This document shows positions 50,236 to 64,000 of a stretch of 64,000 bases of DNA, in pieces. Within the stretch, counting starts at the first letter, position 1. Each line of letters begins with the position of its first letter. This DNA is from Climacteris rufus (taxonomy: Eukaryota; Chordata; Aves; Passeriformes; Climacteridae), in contig VZRZ01001244.1 of the NCBI GenBank assembly GCA_013398175.1, positions 2,264,881 to 2,328,880 of the forward strand, written 5' to 3'. The position numbers were made by a program, and so were the translations under genes. The notes below the pieces were generated by a model. It did not search any database and was not told the DNA's origin. It worked only from the letters and a program-made list of their open reading frames with translations.

Positions 50236-53200
50236 CCACCAAACAATTGCAGTTTTCTGCATTGCTAATTATGTCCTACTTTGGCTGAGAAAAGTGTAGT
50301 CCTTCCAGTTCTCAATTTCTTTTGTTCAGTATTTCCATGAGACCATTTCCTCTGAAATGCAGAAAAGTAGGATAAATTTTGTCCACATACAGCCTGCTGA
50401 AACACTCACAATATACACTATTTATTTTTAATCATTTACAGCATGTAAAATTGATAGAATAATCTGGTTTCTGTGTTCCTTCATCCTTGAACATCACAGT
50501 GCATAATATCTGTTGAAAGTATTGAATCATGAGAAGGTCTGAAATACAATTAGCAGTGAAACCTTGCTAGTGCTAATATGAAATGCATGTTCTAAAGACT
50601 TCACATGCTTTTCAGAAGTATTTTGGCCACCTTGGTTACACTCCATTTTAGCTTGCTTGACTAAAATTGAACTTCTTGCAATCACCCTTTCAGTGCTCCA
50701 CAGTGCCTACAAATGGATGACTTCTGCATCACAAAATCTAAACATAACAAAATAAAGACTGAACATCTGGGAATCTCAATTAGAATAAAATGGATGTTCA
50801 AGACAAATGAGGATAGGGTCACTGAAACATAAATTATGCTTCTTTTACAAAGATGTTAATTCTCTTGACATATATATATATTTCCCCAAATTGTGGTATT
50901 TGAAGTTAGAAATATTAGAAGTTCAAGGAGAACATGCAAAAACTAAGGTAAAATCTAAATTTTTTGCTTCTTTGTGAATATGGTTATTTTCATTATGTGA
51001 ATACATATGATATTTCTTTGATGTATAAGAACTGTGAAAAAGTCAATAGTTTTGTTACCTACTGTCTGAGGATTTCCTTTTTTATTTATTTCTCCATTAA
51101 CTAAAATCACATTTTTGGATATCTGTCTCATTTTGACAAAAGAGCAGTGTATACCACCTTTTGAACTTAATAAACCAAATGCTCTAAAGAGCACTACCTT
51201 CTCGATATTGGTGAGGCACACACTCAGATTCCACAGTTGAAGTTAAGTTACTTTCAACCATTTGACTTCTGCTTCAACATTTATTGCTTGGCTTTGAAAT
51301 TTTTCAGGGATGTTTCAAGGATATAATTTAAAGCACTACTTGAGGACATTGCAAACTCATTGCTAAGACTGAGAGTTTGTAAAAAATTATATTGTTAATC
51401 TTTCACTCATTAACATTAATTTTTCCCAGCCTTCCATAGAAGTTCCTGCAATTTCCTCTACTTTCTGATTTTGTTTTTGAGTCTTAGAACTTATATTTAT
51501 CTGCATATGTACATTATACAAACTAAATTACATTAATACAAGTGGCAGGAGGGGATTTTTGTTATAACAAAATATGATGGAAAAATAATTTGGGGAAAAA
51601 GGAAGGAAAAATTCAGCTTTTCTGAAGCTGTAATAGCAGTGGGAGATCCATTTTTTCCACTCTTCTTTTCTTTGTTCAACTAAGAGACATGTTCTTTGTC
51701 CTACTGCAAACCTGGTGTTTAATATCCTTTTTTAATGAGGTACATGTTCATTTCTCATAGTCAGCCACAGGCAAGAGAAAAACAACCCACAGGACATAGG
51801 GAACATATTGAATTTGCCTCATTCCCCTTTGTTAGAAGTACTTTTGCAGGAAGAATTGCATTTCAGTGTTTGTAGATGCTGTATCTTTTGGGCTGCCTGG
51901 CAGCAACACAAACACCCATGGTTGTGTGGCCACAAATTCCGCAGAAGGGCATGGAACCCACTGACAACCAAAAAATAAATTATTCTTATGGAGAGCATGA
52001 ACAATAGAATTTAAAGTGTTTTGGAGGATTGGTTTGCCCTGGAAAATTCGATTCAGTGAAATGAAATCATCTTGCAGGAACACATTAATTTTGCTAAAAT
52101 CCCTGACAGGCTCCAGTCTACCAGACAGGCAAACTGGGCCTCCCTGCTGGTTTACAGGGCTCCCCACTCCCAAGAGCAGCTAAATCCATGGTCTGGTGTG
52201 ATTTTTATCTAAAATATTTAGCCAGCTGGCTCTATGGCTTGGATTTCTTAAAATATTCCATTTCATTCTCCCAAAAGAAAATATTTTGAAATTTTGCATT
52301 CAATGGAAAAGCTCAAAATTATGAATTTTGTTCCAATTTGGGGTAAACACCTTTTTATTATAAGGGAATTTTATTACTGAAAGGGTATTTCATTTTTCTC
52401 AGAGGCCCAAAAAACAAATGATCTTGGCTGCAAGTGACATCAACAGGCTGATTTTACAAATCCCTTATACAGCTTTATGAGCAAAGTTCATACTTGTCAT
52501 CATTGGGTAATCTTACGTTGAATTTACAATAAATCTTGAAATTAAATCTACTCAGAGGAAATGTGGATTTAAACTTGAGGACTAGTTTTTACCTTTTTAA
52601 TTAAAAGAATAAGGAGTGTTCTCTTAAAATGTTCATGTCATGAACTGTACTGACAATTAATGCTGTATTTTGTTTTCAGTATTGACTTTAATTCTTCAGC
52701 TCTATTTTATTAATTCAATGTGAACAGTTACATTCAGGAAGTAGTAAAGCTTTTGCACAAAATGCCTCATTGAAAGTATTAAAAATAGCAGATACTACTT
52801 TAATTGCTAAATTTGACAGTGGAATCCTTAAATCCACAATGTGATTACAATCTATTCTATTTCAGTTGCCATGTAGAAAGGTCTAAGGTTTTTTTCACTG
52901 CAGTCTTTCATACCTTGTAAGATCTGGCAAGATTCCTAATGCCTGGAATTCACATTCTATCTTTTCTGTCAAAAAAAAAAAAAATAAACCCACAAAAAAG
53001 CAGTCAGAGACGGACTTACAATAAACCAAGTTAGCCTCTGAAGTTATATTTCATGCACCTCTGTTTTAATCTCTCTCTCTTTAGATGATATAGATGGGAA
53101 CTGATGACTCCAGACTCAAGAGTAAAGTCAAGAATTTGAAAAAAAAATAAATAAAAGATCACCACATCTTCCTCAAAACATAGAGAAAACAAGGTTAATG

Positions 53201-56191
53201 AAGAAACTGAAGATCTAACTTAGGACAACATTTGCCATATCTTTAAATCCTAATAGAATTTAACTTTGAAGTTTTTCTGTTGGTTTTTCACATTAAAAGA
53301 TATATATTTATCTCATATAGACATAGAGATTCTAGTTTTTTGTAAGAAATAAAAAAAATCAGTCAAAAATATTATACAAACACAGAATTATATTTCGATT
53401 AAAAGAAGAGGAGAATGTTATTTGGAAAGAAACAACAAGTTGAAAAATTAATAGTTTTAGAATTTGCCAAATTCTATTTCCTGCCCCCTAGTTTATCATA
53501 AAACTGTCAAGGTGCCAAGCCTTCCTGCTTTTGTTCTCCATAACCATAAGAGAGTTCAATACCTGACCAAGATGTTGTTATCCTCTGGCTGGAAGAGTTC
53601 TGGACCTACTTGGTTCCTGTGGTTGATTAAAACTCATACTGCTCAATTCCTACAGGGGTTCCAGAGAGAAGCAACCCATCCTATCCTTCCTGCTGGTATC
53701 TGAACTCAAAGAGCTCTGAAAAGTAATACTAGGTGCCCATCCCCATTTTTAGGCTTTAGTTCTTGTGCAGGCACTCTAGACAGGAAAAGTTTGGACTCTA
53801 TTTAGGCTAAATAACACTAGACTTACACATTATGAATGCAAAAATTATAAGAGAAAACAGTAACTGTGTCTTTTCCATGAAGTACAAATGGAATTGATAA
53901 GGTATGTAGTTAGTGAAATCAATCACCTGGTAGTAATAGAACAACCATTTAAATAGGATTTAATGTAGGAATGCTATTGCTACTCTGTCTCCATCTGGGT
54001 AAGAACATCTATGGTAAGGACAGCAGCTATTTTAATAAACAGAGAAAACAGAAATAAACCTATTTAGAAGTGGAGAAACATCTGGTCTGATTCTTCTGTC
54101 ATCGGTTCATGCAATCCTGCAAAGCAATGCTGCTGACTGAATGATTTTCCTTCTGTTCTAGAGTAGAAAATTGAGGAGAATATGACCACACTAACCCATC
54201 ATTTCTCTTTGTTGTCTCTCCCCTTTGGACCATTCATAAATAAATTCTTACATAGTTGGTATACTCTTTATAACCTTCATATTGGAATGGAAATATAGGA
54301 AGCAGAAAGCGATTGAAGCATCAAGTCTAGGAAAAGCAGGGAAAGGCAAAGTTTGATTATTTTTTAGTAGCCTTGAATGAGTTTTTTTCTCTAATCATTG
54401 AAGCACTCTACATCATTGGTGCAACAAGTTTCAAGCTGTTTCTTTTCAAAGTGGAGTTAAATTTAACATGCTGGGAAAATGACATCGTGTCAATTTAAAC
54501 AGGACTGGTGGGCTTAAGATTTTGTGAATATGTGTGTTGTTTGGGGCACTTTAGAGCTTACCTTGTTAGTGCTTGTTAAAACTGCAGCTGATGTAAATTC
54601 TGGAAATAATTGGAAACCTGACAAAACAAATTAGATCTCTGAAATTATTCCAAAATATCAAGGGAAAGATCCTATTTATAAAGACAATACAAAGAAGCTT
54701 CTTATCACATTTCTGTGTGGAGCAACTAATTAAATGGATCATGGCAAACCGTACAAGCTCAAACTGTCAGTCAGCTCTATCAAGAAGTAAAAAGATTGAC
54801 ATTTTACGCTTAATATAGAACCTGACATAGTCAAAACAGAAGTAATTCCTCTTGTGTCCAGTCATTCATATAATTCTGATAGGATTTGCTAGAATTATTT
54901 AGCTTACATTCCTTTCTCACACCCATCACGATAATTTTCTGCATTCAGAAAAATGTCAACCCTGAAAAGTAGTTAATAATAACAATATTTATGCAGATAT
55001 ATGTGTGTTTTGAGGTTGCACCATATGTGCAATTTTCAGATATGGCTGAAACATTTCAGGAAGTCTGGGTACCTTGTTTCATTTTTAAATCACTTCCATT
55101 AACATTCTTCTGCACAGCAGATGCTCAAAGGCAATTTTTCAAGACAAGCAAGTAAAGAAGTGTCTTGCCTGCTGCAAGTCATGCTACAGTGCTCTGACCC
55201 TGGAATGCACTGCAGCTCAATGTGATGTGTCTGCATCCTGAAGGTAAAATTAAAAAAAAAAGCTCCAACCAAAAATGGTAAGCCAAGTGTAATGATGAAT
55301 TATGATGATAAGAATCCCTTTGATTCATGTCTTCAAACCCACATAAAGCCCCTGGAAAAGTCATTCAAAGTCCATTTTCTCTCCATAGTTCTGTGAATTT
55401 ATTTTTGTCAACAAAATTTACATTGAGAGAAATAGAAGAAGGGTCTTGGAGCCAGCTAAAGAATCAGAAAAGGAATTGCTACCCTCTGGTGTGCTGCAGA
55501 TGTTAGCAAAAGTCTTTTATAATTCTGGGCAAGAAGTCTCTTAAGGCTACTGGTTTATAGTAGACTTTCCAAAACATAGGCACTGAATGTCAGAATAGGC
55601 TGCTGTCATCAAAGTATGCCTTCTTTGAAAGGGAATGACTATGCTAAACAATTGCTTCACCAGCATGTTCATCAAGCATCATAATAACTGTGGCAATTCT
55701 TGCCTGCCTTTGTAGTCAGCCACTAAGGATTTTGAACGTAGATGATGAAAGATGTAGCTGGAATGGGTGTAGCTCCATGGGTGGAAAATATTGCTTGGCA
55801 AAGGATGGGCAGTGAGTGACCTGTTTTGGAGGTCCTCCAGCACAAACTCAGGTTCCTTTCTGCTGGTTTTCAAAGAATTTGCCTTCCTATCTTGTTCTGT
55901 ACTGCCTAGTAAGACATTGCACATGGGCAGTTAGCTTCTGCCAGAATAAATGTCAAACCAGTCCTTTGTCCATCTCTGAAATCTTAATATGACCATTCAA
56001 CAATCAGTTTACATCCTTTGTTCCCTCTGCTTGTAGAATCACAGTCAGCTTTGCCTGCTGTCATGACTTTTATGTCTGTCACTATCCAAGTAAAAAGAAT
56101 CACTACTGGAATATGTTTCACTTAAAGGAATTCTCAAATTTGAGGCACATAGAGTTGTGCCTGGGCAAATGGAGAATTGTCTCAGGTTACA
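50236..56191. other. Unassigned noncoding stretch
   Basis: About 6 kb of AT-rich DNA with no recognised gene, RNA gene or transposon. Short A-runs (for example 52973-52984) are the only simple sequence. The last 250 bases before the LTR at 56192 are also unassigned. Confidence 0.55.
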
Positions 56192-56877
56192 TGAAGGTGT
56201 AACCACAGGAATGTATTCTATCACCACCTCCATCACTTCTCGATGAATTGTTAACAACAGGTCGTTCACAACATCTGTTCACTGCACTCCCACCCTCCAG
56301 ATTACAAGCTGGGCGTTAGACAAGGAAGAAAGACAGGCAATCCTGCAAGGCAGATGATGCCTCTTTATCTTCACATCAATGACTCAGCCCTGATAACACC
56401 CTCCAAGAAGTAGCAGCTACTCTGTGGGGGGCCAATAATGTCCAATAATGGGCCATCAAGGCCACCTGGAATGATTAATAAATGATATCATCCCATTGTG
56501 ATAAGCCCCGCCCTGAGGGATTAACTGAACATCCTACCTGTATAAGAGAAGGGCTGGGGAACTCCACAGGAGGACTTCCACTGGGTCCCCAGAGGAGAGG
56601 AACTCCACAAGCACCACTGAATCTCCAGAGATAGACTGGATTTTTCCCTCAGGATCATCACTCCAACAGGCCTGCAGACACATTTTAACTGGACTGCTAT
56701 CACCACCCTGACCAACAGAGTGTCGGGTTGTATTCTGACCTTGTCAGCTTAGTCTGGTGTTTCTGTATTACTGCTTTTAATTTCTCCTATTAAATTGTAG
56801 TTCTGACTTGGAATCTCTCCCAATATATTTGTGTGGGGTTAATTCCTCTGCTGGTTTGTTTCCAAACTAGCAGAAGA
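56192..56877 (+). mobile_element. Solo LTR of an endogenous retrovirus, family A copy 2 (diverged)
   Basis: A plus-strand LTR of about 686 bp, related to the minus-strand copy at 5203-5757. Shared landmarks are the start region 'gtaaccacaggaatgtattct', a conserved GC box (about 56506-56513), TATA (56541-56547), ATTAAA (56789-56794) and an end region 'gttctgacttggaatctct' followed by 'ctggtttgtttccaaa'. It is about 130 bp longer than copy 1, mostly in U3, where a short direct duplication (ccaataatg twice, near 56430-56450) also occurs. The ends have drifted, and I could not confirm TG...CA with a target duplication, so both boundaries are approximate. No internal sequence is seen. Confidence 0.82.
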
Positions 56878-59800
56878 ACGCATTTGTTCTAGGACCTATG
56901 CAGTAAGTCTGTGGAGTTTCATGAAAAATCAAACATTATGCAGAATCTTGCTGATCCCATAAATCAGTCTCTTCCCTCTTTTGTAGAAAGAAGACATACA
57001 TAGTCCATGCACCCAGATATGTACACTTGGATATTGTGTAAAGAGAAAAGATTTCATGCAACCTCAGAAGTCAGGTACATCTCAGCACCAAGCAGGAGGG
57101 GTAACAGGTACATTTTATACTAAAATTATGAGCAAGGAATGAAGAAGTGAAAGCTCTCCTTTCTCTTTCACCCATGCTCTGAATAAAAAGGTGCAAAAGA
57201 TTCCTAATCTATTGCTAATTTATATATCTAGGTTTAGCATATCAGTACCCTTGTTAGCAGGAGGCAGTAGTGACCCTCTAAGGTAGAATTCCCTACTAAT
57301 TTAACCTGTTTGGCATTGGCTCTGTTCTGTCACTACAAGGTCAGGTGGGTTGTACCATGTGCACTCACATTGGTTAAGATGAGCATCTCCTGCAACCATA
57401 TCCATCAGGACATGCATTGGACAATATCAACCGTGGCATATAATCAATATTTCAGATCCTCATTTTTTTCCAAAAATGCCATACCTTTTGCCTGAGAAAC
57501 CTCCATTCCATGAGAACCAAGCTCTCAAAAACCAAAGGAGAGATACTCACAATCCTTCTGCAGTTTTCCTCTCTGTAACCAGTAGCACATTGTTATGAAC
57601 ATGATTTCTTGTCAGTGAAGTTCTCTACTGCCAGTTCCAAGCTCCAGTTGCTAGGGGAAGAATTAACAAAAAACATCTCAATGCTGTAATAACAAATTAA
57701 CAATGAATGAAAGTCTAGTATAATGAGCATTTTATTTTTATCTGTGCTGTAAAAATATTACATTGCTTCAACAATGCAAAAAACATTACATTTGTCTTCC
57801 ATGTTGTAGAATTTAAAAAAAATATATGGCCTTTTGAAGGTCATAAACCTTCAAATATAAATCTGTATAAACCTTATATTGCTCCAGGATTATACAGCAG
57901 CATTCCATTATTAGGGTATTTTACATCTTCTTTTCAGATTCTTTTCCATTTTTGACAATATTTATTTTTCAATCAGCAGATTCATTTTGCTCTGAAATCA
58001 CTTTAATTTGGACCAGGTCAACTGTTTTATTTACCCTTCTGTCTCTTCGTGAATAGATGAAGAGGCATTGAGGCATTGATTGTGTTTAGTAACTATATTT
58101 AAATGTCCTGTTAAGAAGAAACATCTGGAAAAGTTGAAACTTTTGGTAGAAATTAATGTTTGGCTGTTGTTGGCAGACAATCCTGTTTACAGATAAAAAT
58201 CATGGGTGTAACTTTCCATACAAAATTATTTTCTTTACTTAAGAGACTTGAGACAGAACTATCCCACTATAGGAGCGTAATGGTCCAGGGATATGATCTA
58301 GTATTGCACTGCACTTAGGACATGTACGTGACACTTGTTCTGCTAAGTCTAAAGTTAATCCATTGCCACAGCTTCAAGAGTATGGATATATTTGGCCATG
58401 GAACCTGCTGAGTTACTCCCGTAGATTGCACAGAGGCTTGTCCATCGGAATTACATTACATACTCATGTTAAGAAAGTGCACAGTGGAAAGAGAAGTAGA
58501 AGAGCTGAAAATGTGAAAAAATCACTACTTCTCAATCCTTGCAGGGGGCGTCTGCGTTGGTTCTCATTCTTGTCCACTTTAAGTAACAAGTACTAATTAT
58601 GTTTTTAATCCTAGTATTATACGGGATTTCAGAGGATCCTGTTTTTTGTGCTGCATCTACTCAGAAGCAGACTAACATTTGGGAATAGTCTCCAAGTATA
58701 TTAACAAGTAGTTTGAGCTTTTCCTCCAAAATTATTGTCTTTCTCCTAAAATAGTATTAAAATTGCCTTACAATGAAAACATAAATTTGTAAAACTGAAA
58801 TTTTCGTCAGGGAAAAATATAAATTTTCAGACTGAACAGCTAGTTACTTAGTCATTTCTCTCTCTGAAGTAAGGAATTGTCTGAGCCTAAATTTTCATTT
58901 ATTTTTTGTAGCTTTGAAATAAATTCTGCATTCTGGTGAAACAGCTGCACTGTACTGATTACCTGGCCATTTATTTCATTAACATAAATATAGTTAAAAA
59001 AACCCCAACTTTTATATAAGTTTAAGAAGAAAGGTTTTAATAATCTGCTTATGTTTCTTCAGAGGGTACACCAGCTTGTTGAGAAAAACTGAAACTGAAG
59101 GGTATGAATGAATTCCTCAAATTTTACAAGGCTAACATTCAGCTTTGGGAATATGTTATAGTTACTTCTCACATTAGGAGAAGTTAATGTACTTATTGTC
59201 CAAGCTGATGTGGGTAACTCATTGTGGGGGGGTGTTAAAATAATAGTTCTGCTTTCAAAGTGATTTTTCCCTGCCAGTATACAATTTATTCAAGTGAGGT
59301 TCATTATACAAAGCTATGTACAGTTAATGTATTTAAACTTCAAAGCTAATCCAAACAGTGGTTCAGACACCTTCACAGCCTAGATTTTAATGCTGGTTTA
59401 ATTGATTTTTAGTTGGATGGTAGTCTTCACAGGACGATACTTTCACACTGTGGTAGTTCATATTGCATTTTGTTGTTCCAGTCTTCCTTTTAAGTGTGCA
59501 TAATCCTTTAATCAGTCAGACTTCAATATGCAGAAACATGGGAAAGAGAAACCACAAAAATATTCAGTTTGGTTATGCAATTTGCCACATATCTAAATAT
59601 CTTGCACAGTCGTTTTGACAGATGTGGCAGTATCACCTTGAGCGTCAGCTGAACCTGCAACCTCTAAGTGAATTTTTGAAGGACCAGTTCAGGGAAAACA
59701 AGGAATGGCTATCAACCTTCAGAGGTTTTGTTTTTCTGTTTGCAGTGGTTGTTTCTGTGTTAATCAGGGAGCTGGAAAATGTAAGAAAGAGGAGATCAGA

Positions 59801-62800
59801 ATGACAATAAATTTTATATTTTAAAAGTAGGCTCTGAACTTGGAGTCTCAATGTTAATGTTCTATTCAATTTAAAGCATTAATACCTTAGGAATCTATAC
59901 ACAATTATGCATTAAATTTGCAGGAATAAGTCAGCTTATAAAAAACTAATAACTTCTGCAGTATTGTAATATTTTGAATCAATATTGCCTTCTTTTCCAA
60001 GAAATTACACATTTCATATAGGGAAAAATTATGGTCTCAAGAGACTGTCTAAGGGAGGAGGTAAGTAGAAATTTTTCATGAATGCAAACAAGATACAAAG
60101 AAAGAGAAAAACCCCTACATTTTGTGTCAAATGGGAATTTCTTTACTCAAACATGTAATGCTTCTCTTAATAACATTTGTAGTCTCAATAGGCTTTGCCA
60201 GTGAAAATATGTATTACGAAACAATACTATTTTTGAAACACTAAAAAAGTATAAACACTTCAAAGAGAGCTCTATTAGGGAAAAACAAACTAAAAATTTG
60301 GCAATATTTCCCTTATGCAATGTCTTATGCTCTCTTTATTGCATTTTTTTTCTCTTTTTGAAAAATATTTGTTCAGAAATCTCACTGGCCTATGGCAAAT
60401 GAGTAATGCCATGTTTTGACACTACCCCCCAGAGGTGCCACTACTTTGTCTGAGGAGCTCAACCATGCTTTGCAGTGGTCAGGTGGAGCCAGCAGTGTCC
60501 TCTTCTCACAGTGGCTACCCTGGAGTCGCCACCACCAGCACCTCACCATGAACACCCAGCATGTCAGCAAATAACTACCAATATCCACTAAGATTTTTTA
60601 CAGCTCAAAAAAGAGAGAGAAGGGAAAAAAAAAATCAGTGGATGGAGTCGAGAAAAGGCTCTCCAAATGAGAAGCTTAGGTGATAAATACAGATTTTGAG
60701 GGTAATGACTGCACATATAAATATGGCAGGGGAGTGTGGGGAGGAATTGCAAATGGTAGGACTTAAGGGACACAAACGTTCACAAACAGCTGCAAGGTGA
60801 ACTCCATGAACTCTACAGCAGATGGAAAAATAGGAACAGAACAACCAGAGGGGACCAAGAGAAAAAATAAAACAAAAAATGAGAGACAGCTTTGTAAAGG
60901 GACAGAAAGAGAATTCTGTAAAGGATAGGAGACAACATTGAGAATGATCCAAAACAACTGAATGCTACAGAAATGGGTGAAGTTCTATGCATGTCCTAGG
61001 ACATGAAGGGACTTGCTTAACAAAGCTGAGCAAATCAAAGCTGAGAAATGAGGGCAAGTGGGAAGGAACAGACACAAAAAGGAAAGAATTCAGAAAGAAA
61101 ATGAAAATTCTGAGGAAGAAGATGGCAGAATGAACCACTTTCCTCTCACCCCAAAAACACCTGTAGCAAAGAGTTTTCGCTGCAGAGAGAGGAAAATTGG
61201 ACTCTGATAAATGTAAATGTAAGACACAAGATGACCCCAAAACCACAGGCACTACTTCAGTAACTGTTGGCCTGTAAATGTCATATGATATGTTCAGAAG
61301 GGCCTTTTTGGCCCTCAAGTCTATGAGTCTTCACAAGATGTGCAACTTGATGACAAAAATAAGTGCCTATTTGAAACTGGCAACAGCCTTTTTAAACATT
61401 AGATTGTTTCATAACTTTTGGCAAAACAATTGTCCTATTTTTAATAGGACAGATATATATAATTCCATCTAGAAGAAAACAAAATAACACCTATAACTTT
61501 AACAAACAGAAATAGTCATTCAGCTTTCTCTGCAATGTTACTTCTGGAAAACTTTGAAGCAAAGCAAAAAAACAAATGCCACAGAAAACTCTTTCATATA
61601 GAATAAATGAGATCTGCCTAATGTCCAGTTGCGGGAACAGGCTTTTTCTGTTCCTTTACAAAACTGATACACAATTTAATTGCATATTTGGGGTGTTTAC
61701 TAACATGCTTTCTTCTCATTTGCTGTAGAATCGCCTCTTTCTTTGGACTTTTATTTGATTCTGAAGACAATGATTTTCATAAGCTTTTTGCATTTCCAAA
61801 ACAAATTTTAATCACTGTTTAGTCAAGGATAGCTGCATGTGCTGGGAAATTTGATATAAAGTGGACTACACATAGCTAGGAACAGAGAAATGTCCATATA
61901 TATGTAATAATGGCATGGTGTTAACAGAAACCCAGGATAACTGTCTAAAAAAATTTATTGTATGGCTATGGTTTTTATTCTCTTTAATTTATTGTGTTTT
62001 TTTCCTGTCTGCTTCTATCTTCTAATTTTTAAGTGAAATGTTATGGCAGTGAATTTTTAGGAAATTTTGGCTTTTCTATTTGTCTGCTGGGATGTGGTGC
62101 CTTTTTTTTTAATCCCCCTCTACCCTTTCACTTTGTTTTTTCTATACTAGCAAACTATACTTGGCTTCTGAACTCCAAACAGTGTGTTAAAATGCTGTGT
62201 TCATGAAAAGACCAAGTAAACACTCAAAGTCAGAATCGGGCTTCTGCACTGAGGGTACTTCAATGATACTTACACCTTAGATATGAGCAAGGTCTCCTGA
62301 AATGGCTTTGTTCATGTGTCAGTTAATCAGGCAGAGATTTGCTCATTTTATTTTTCAAGCACGGTAAATTATGCATCTTAAAGTTCACCTGTCCTCTAGA
62401 ACTGCAGCATTATACAGGACACGTAAAAATGCTCTGGTTTCCCTCATGATTTTTTGTGAAACCCACACAGGCAGTGAATAAAACTGCTGGCAGCTTTCAT
62501 ATTTCACCCCAATAGAATCTGTGTTTTACAGCTGAGGGGTTGTGGATTTTTCTTGATTTTGGTTTGTTTTGGGGGTTTTCTTGTTTGTTTTGTAAGGGCT
62601 GTTTTGTTTGGCTTATTTATTAATCAATATTTGACCTTATTATTTCTGAGAGAGCAATAGGAACACTTATAAGCTATTCACTGTGCGAAGAGGAGCGTAC
62701 ACCCTGAGAAAATGTGTGCTGTTAATATTAGACCATTGTCAGCCTAGGTTAGCTAAGATATAAGATTTCATCTACAGTTTGTAGCACTTGTTCAAAGAGA

Positions 62801-64000
62801 TGAAGATTGATACTATATTTGAATGGATGGTTATTTTCCCCATTTTCCCATTTTTTTTCTGTTGTCAAAGCCAGGAATACTTCTAGTCTGACTTCAGCTA
62901 AACAATTTTAACCTCACAAATGATCCTTGGCAGTACTTTCTCTAATTCAATTACACTGTATTTGATGCTGGCTTCCAATTTTTTTGTTTTGTTTTGTTTT
63001 GTTTTTTTGTTGGACAACCAGTTAGGCTGCTGGTGTGTCTGACATTTTCCTTTTTCCAGAATGTGTGCATATGCATGAACACATGAATGTATATGGAGAA
63101 CTGGTGTCGGTGTGGGCTCAGGCTTCAAGGATTCTCACAGCTGGGAGAAATATCCTCAGCTCACATGGACCTGAGTTTCTGCATGTGTCTCTGGGGGCTG
63201 GATGCAATACAAGCTTCTAGGAAGTGGTAATTTTCAAGATGTGGGACATCCTTGCGTTTGGAAGCATAAAGTTTGCTTTCACTACGGAGAGAGGTAAAGA
63301 TCCAATGTCACACAGTTCACTGTCCCTGTATTCTGAAATCATATGGACCTTCCAATTTAGTAATTCCCATGAAAAGTGCGAAAAAAACCCCACCCTGGTT
63401 TTGATGGACATTTACGCACTATCGTCCCTGGATCCTGGTAGCAAATTCTAAGTTGTCTGTGACTTGGGCATGAAGAATCTTTCTCCCCTTTCCTTTAAGC
63501 TGTCTGCCCCCCTTCAGAAGTTACTTTTTGGAGGCGATCAAAAATTTTAATTTTTCTTCTAGGGAAATGGAGCTACGAGAATGCTCTGTTAGTGTATCTA
63601 TTTACTGGTCTCTTTTCTGGTCCATCAGCCAATTTAATTCGAATCATATGAGAGGGAAAAGTCTCGTTCAGATGTTTTGATTTTAAAGAAAAACATCAGC
63701 ATGAATAGTGAAAGCATGCATTGCTCTTGCTTAGCCAAGCAGTTGGAAGTCAGGAGTGGAAACTGAGATGTTCAGGTCGAAGATACAAGAGGGAAGTGAC
63801 ACCTTGTGCAGGAATTTTTTAAGGAGTTTGGTAGAGAAACCAGAAGTGGATGATGGATTACTGTAAGTAGTGTGTGACAGCACAGATGTCAACAACATAT
63901 AGTCACTCTAGTTTTATCTGCTTTTCTGTTAATGGAACATTTTTTCCTATAATGTCATCAATGGAAACACATTTTCATTTAATTCCCTTTTTTTCATGCT
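56878..64000. other. Unassigned noncoding stretch
   Basis: AT-rich DNA to the end of the window, with no recognised gene or transposon. Contains the (GTTTT)n tract, a 16-bp palindrome (60990-61005) and a purine-rich segment at about 60600-61120. Open frames reach 117 codons (60965-61318, minus) but show no family features. Confidence 0.55.
62979..63009. repeat. (GTTTT)n simple repeat
   Basis: T-run followed by several GTTTT units, then another T-run. A simple-sequence tract with no assigned role. Confidence 0.9.

Noticed and set aside
60990..61005. Perfect 16-bp palindrome (catgtcctaggacatg)
   Set aside because: About one palindrome of this length is expected by chance in 64 kb, and nothing around it supports a site.
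1..64000. tRNA, rRNA, known microRNA seeds, CRISPR arrays, bacterial operons or phage genes
   Set aside because: Looked for by eye and not found. No B-box-like sequence sits in a cloverleaf context and no regularly spaced direct repeats occur. Diverged small RNAs could still be missed without a covariance-model search.

Overview
This window looks like AT-rich, gene-poor nuclear DNA from a bird, probably a passerine. The passerine assignment is an inference from the look of the LTRs and is not proven. The bird assignment rests on two things. The only LINEs seen are CR1 elements with the typical 3' end (tandem ATTCTGTG-like octamers). Interspersed repeats are otherwise sparse, and most of them are solo LTRs of endogenous retroviruses. 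I see no bacterial-style gene organisation, no rRNA or tRNA gene, no CRISPR array and no intact protein-coding gene. The open frames are short, overlap on both strands and are mostly what chance predicts. The window could be an intergenic gene desert or the inside of a very long intron; the sequence alone does not decide.

Layout. 1-4.35 kb is unassigned AT-rich DNA with a (TC)n tract. 4.35-4.80 kb holds a possible degraded coding sequence on the minus strand, unrecognised. 5.20-5.76 kb is a minus-strand solo LTR with an exact 5-bp target duplication. 5.8-24.9 kb is a long unassigned stretch with one good hairpin (15.2 kb) and a few CpG-retaining patches. 24.87 kb has a short minus-strand CR1 3' end, followed by an A-rich tract interrupted by three N. 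30.93-31.60 kb and 32.63-33.71 kb are two minus-strand solo LTRs of different families. 40.35-40.87 kb is a GC-rich plus-strand solo LTR with an exact 6-bp duplication. 42.5-43.5 kb is a 5'-truncated, frameshifted plus-strand CR1. 49.22-50.24 kb is a plus-strand LTR of the same family as the one at 32.6 kb. 56.19-56.88 kb is a plus-strand relative of the LTR at 5.2 kb.

How it fits together. Six LTRs from four families account for about 4.5 kb, and none has internal retroviral sequence beside it. This fits the common avian outcome in which recombination between paired LTRs removes the provirus. Two families are each present as inverted pairs (16 kb and 50 kb apart). The LTRs carry recognisable CCAAT, TATA and polyadenylation signals, so they are the likeliest places for transcription to start or stop here. 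I found no convincing new biological system. The most useful leads are the unrecognised broken coding sequence at 4.35-4.80 kb, the hairpin at 15.18 kb, and the CpG-retaining patches that may be conserved noncoding elements.
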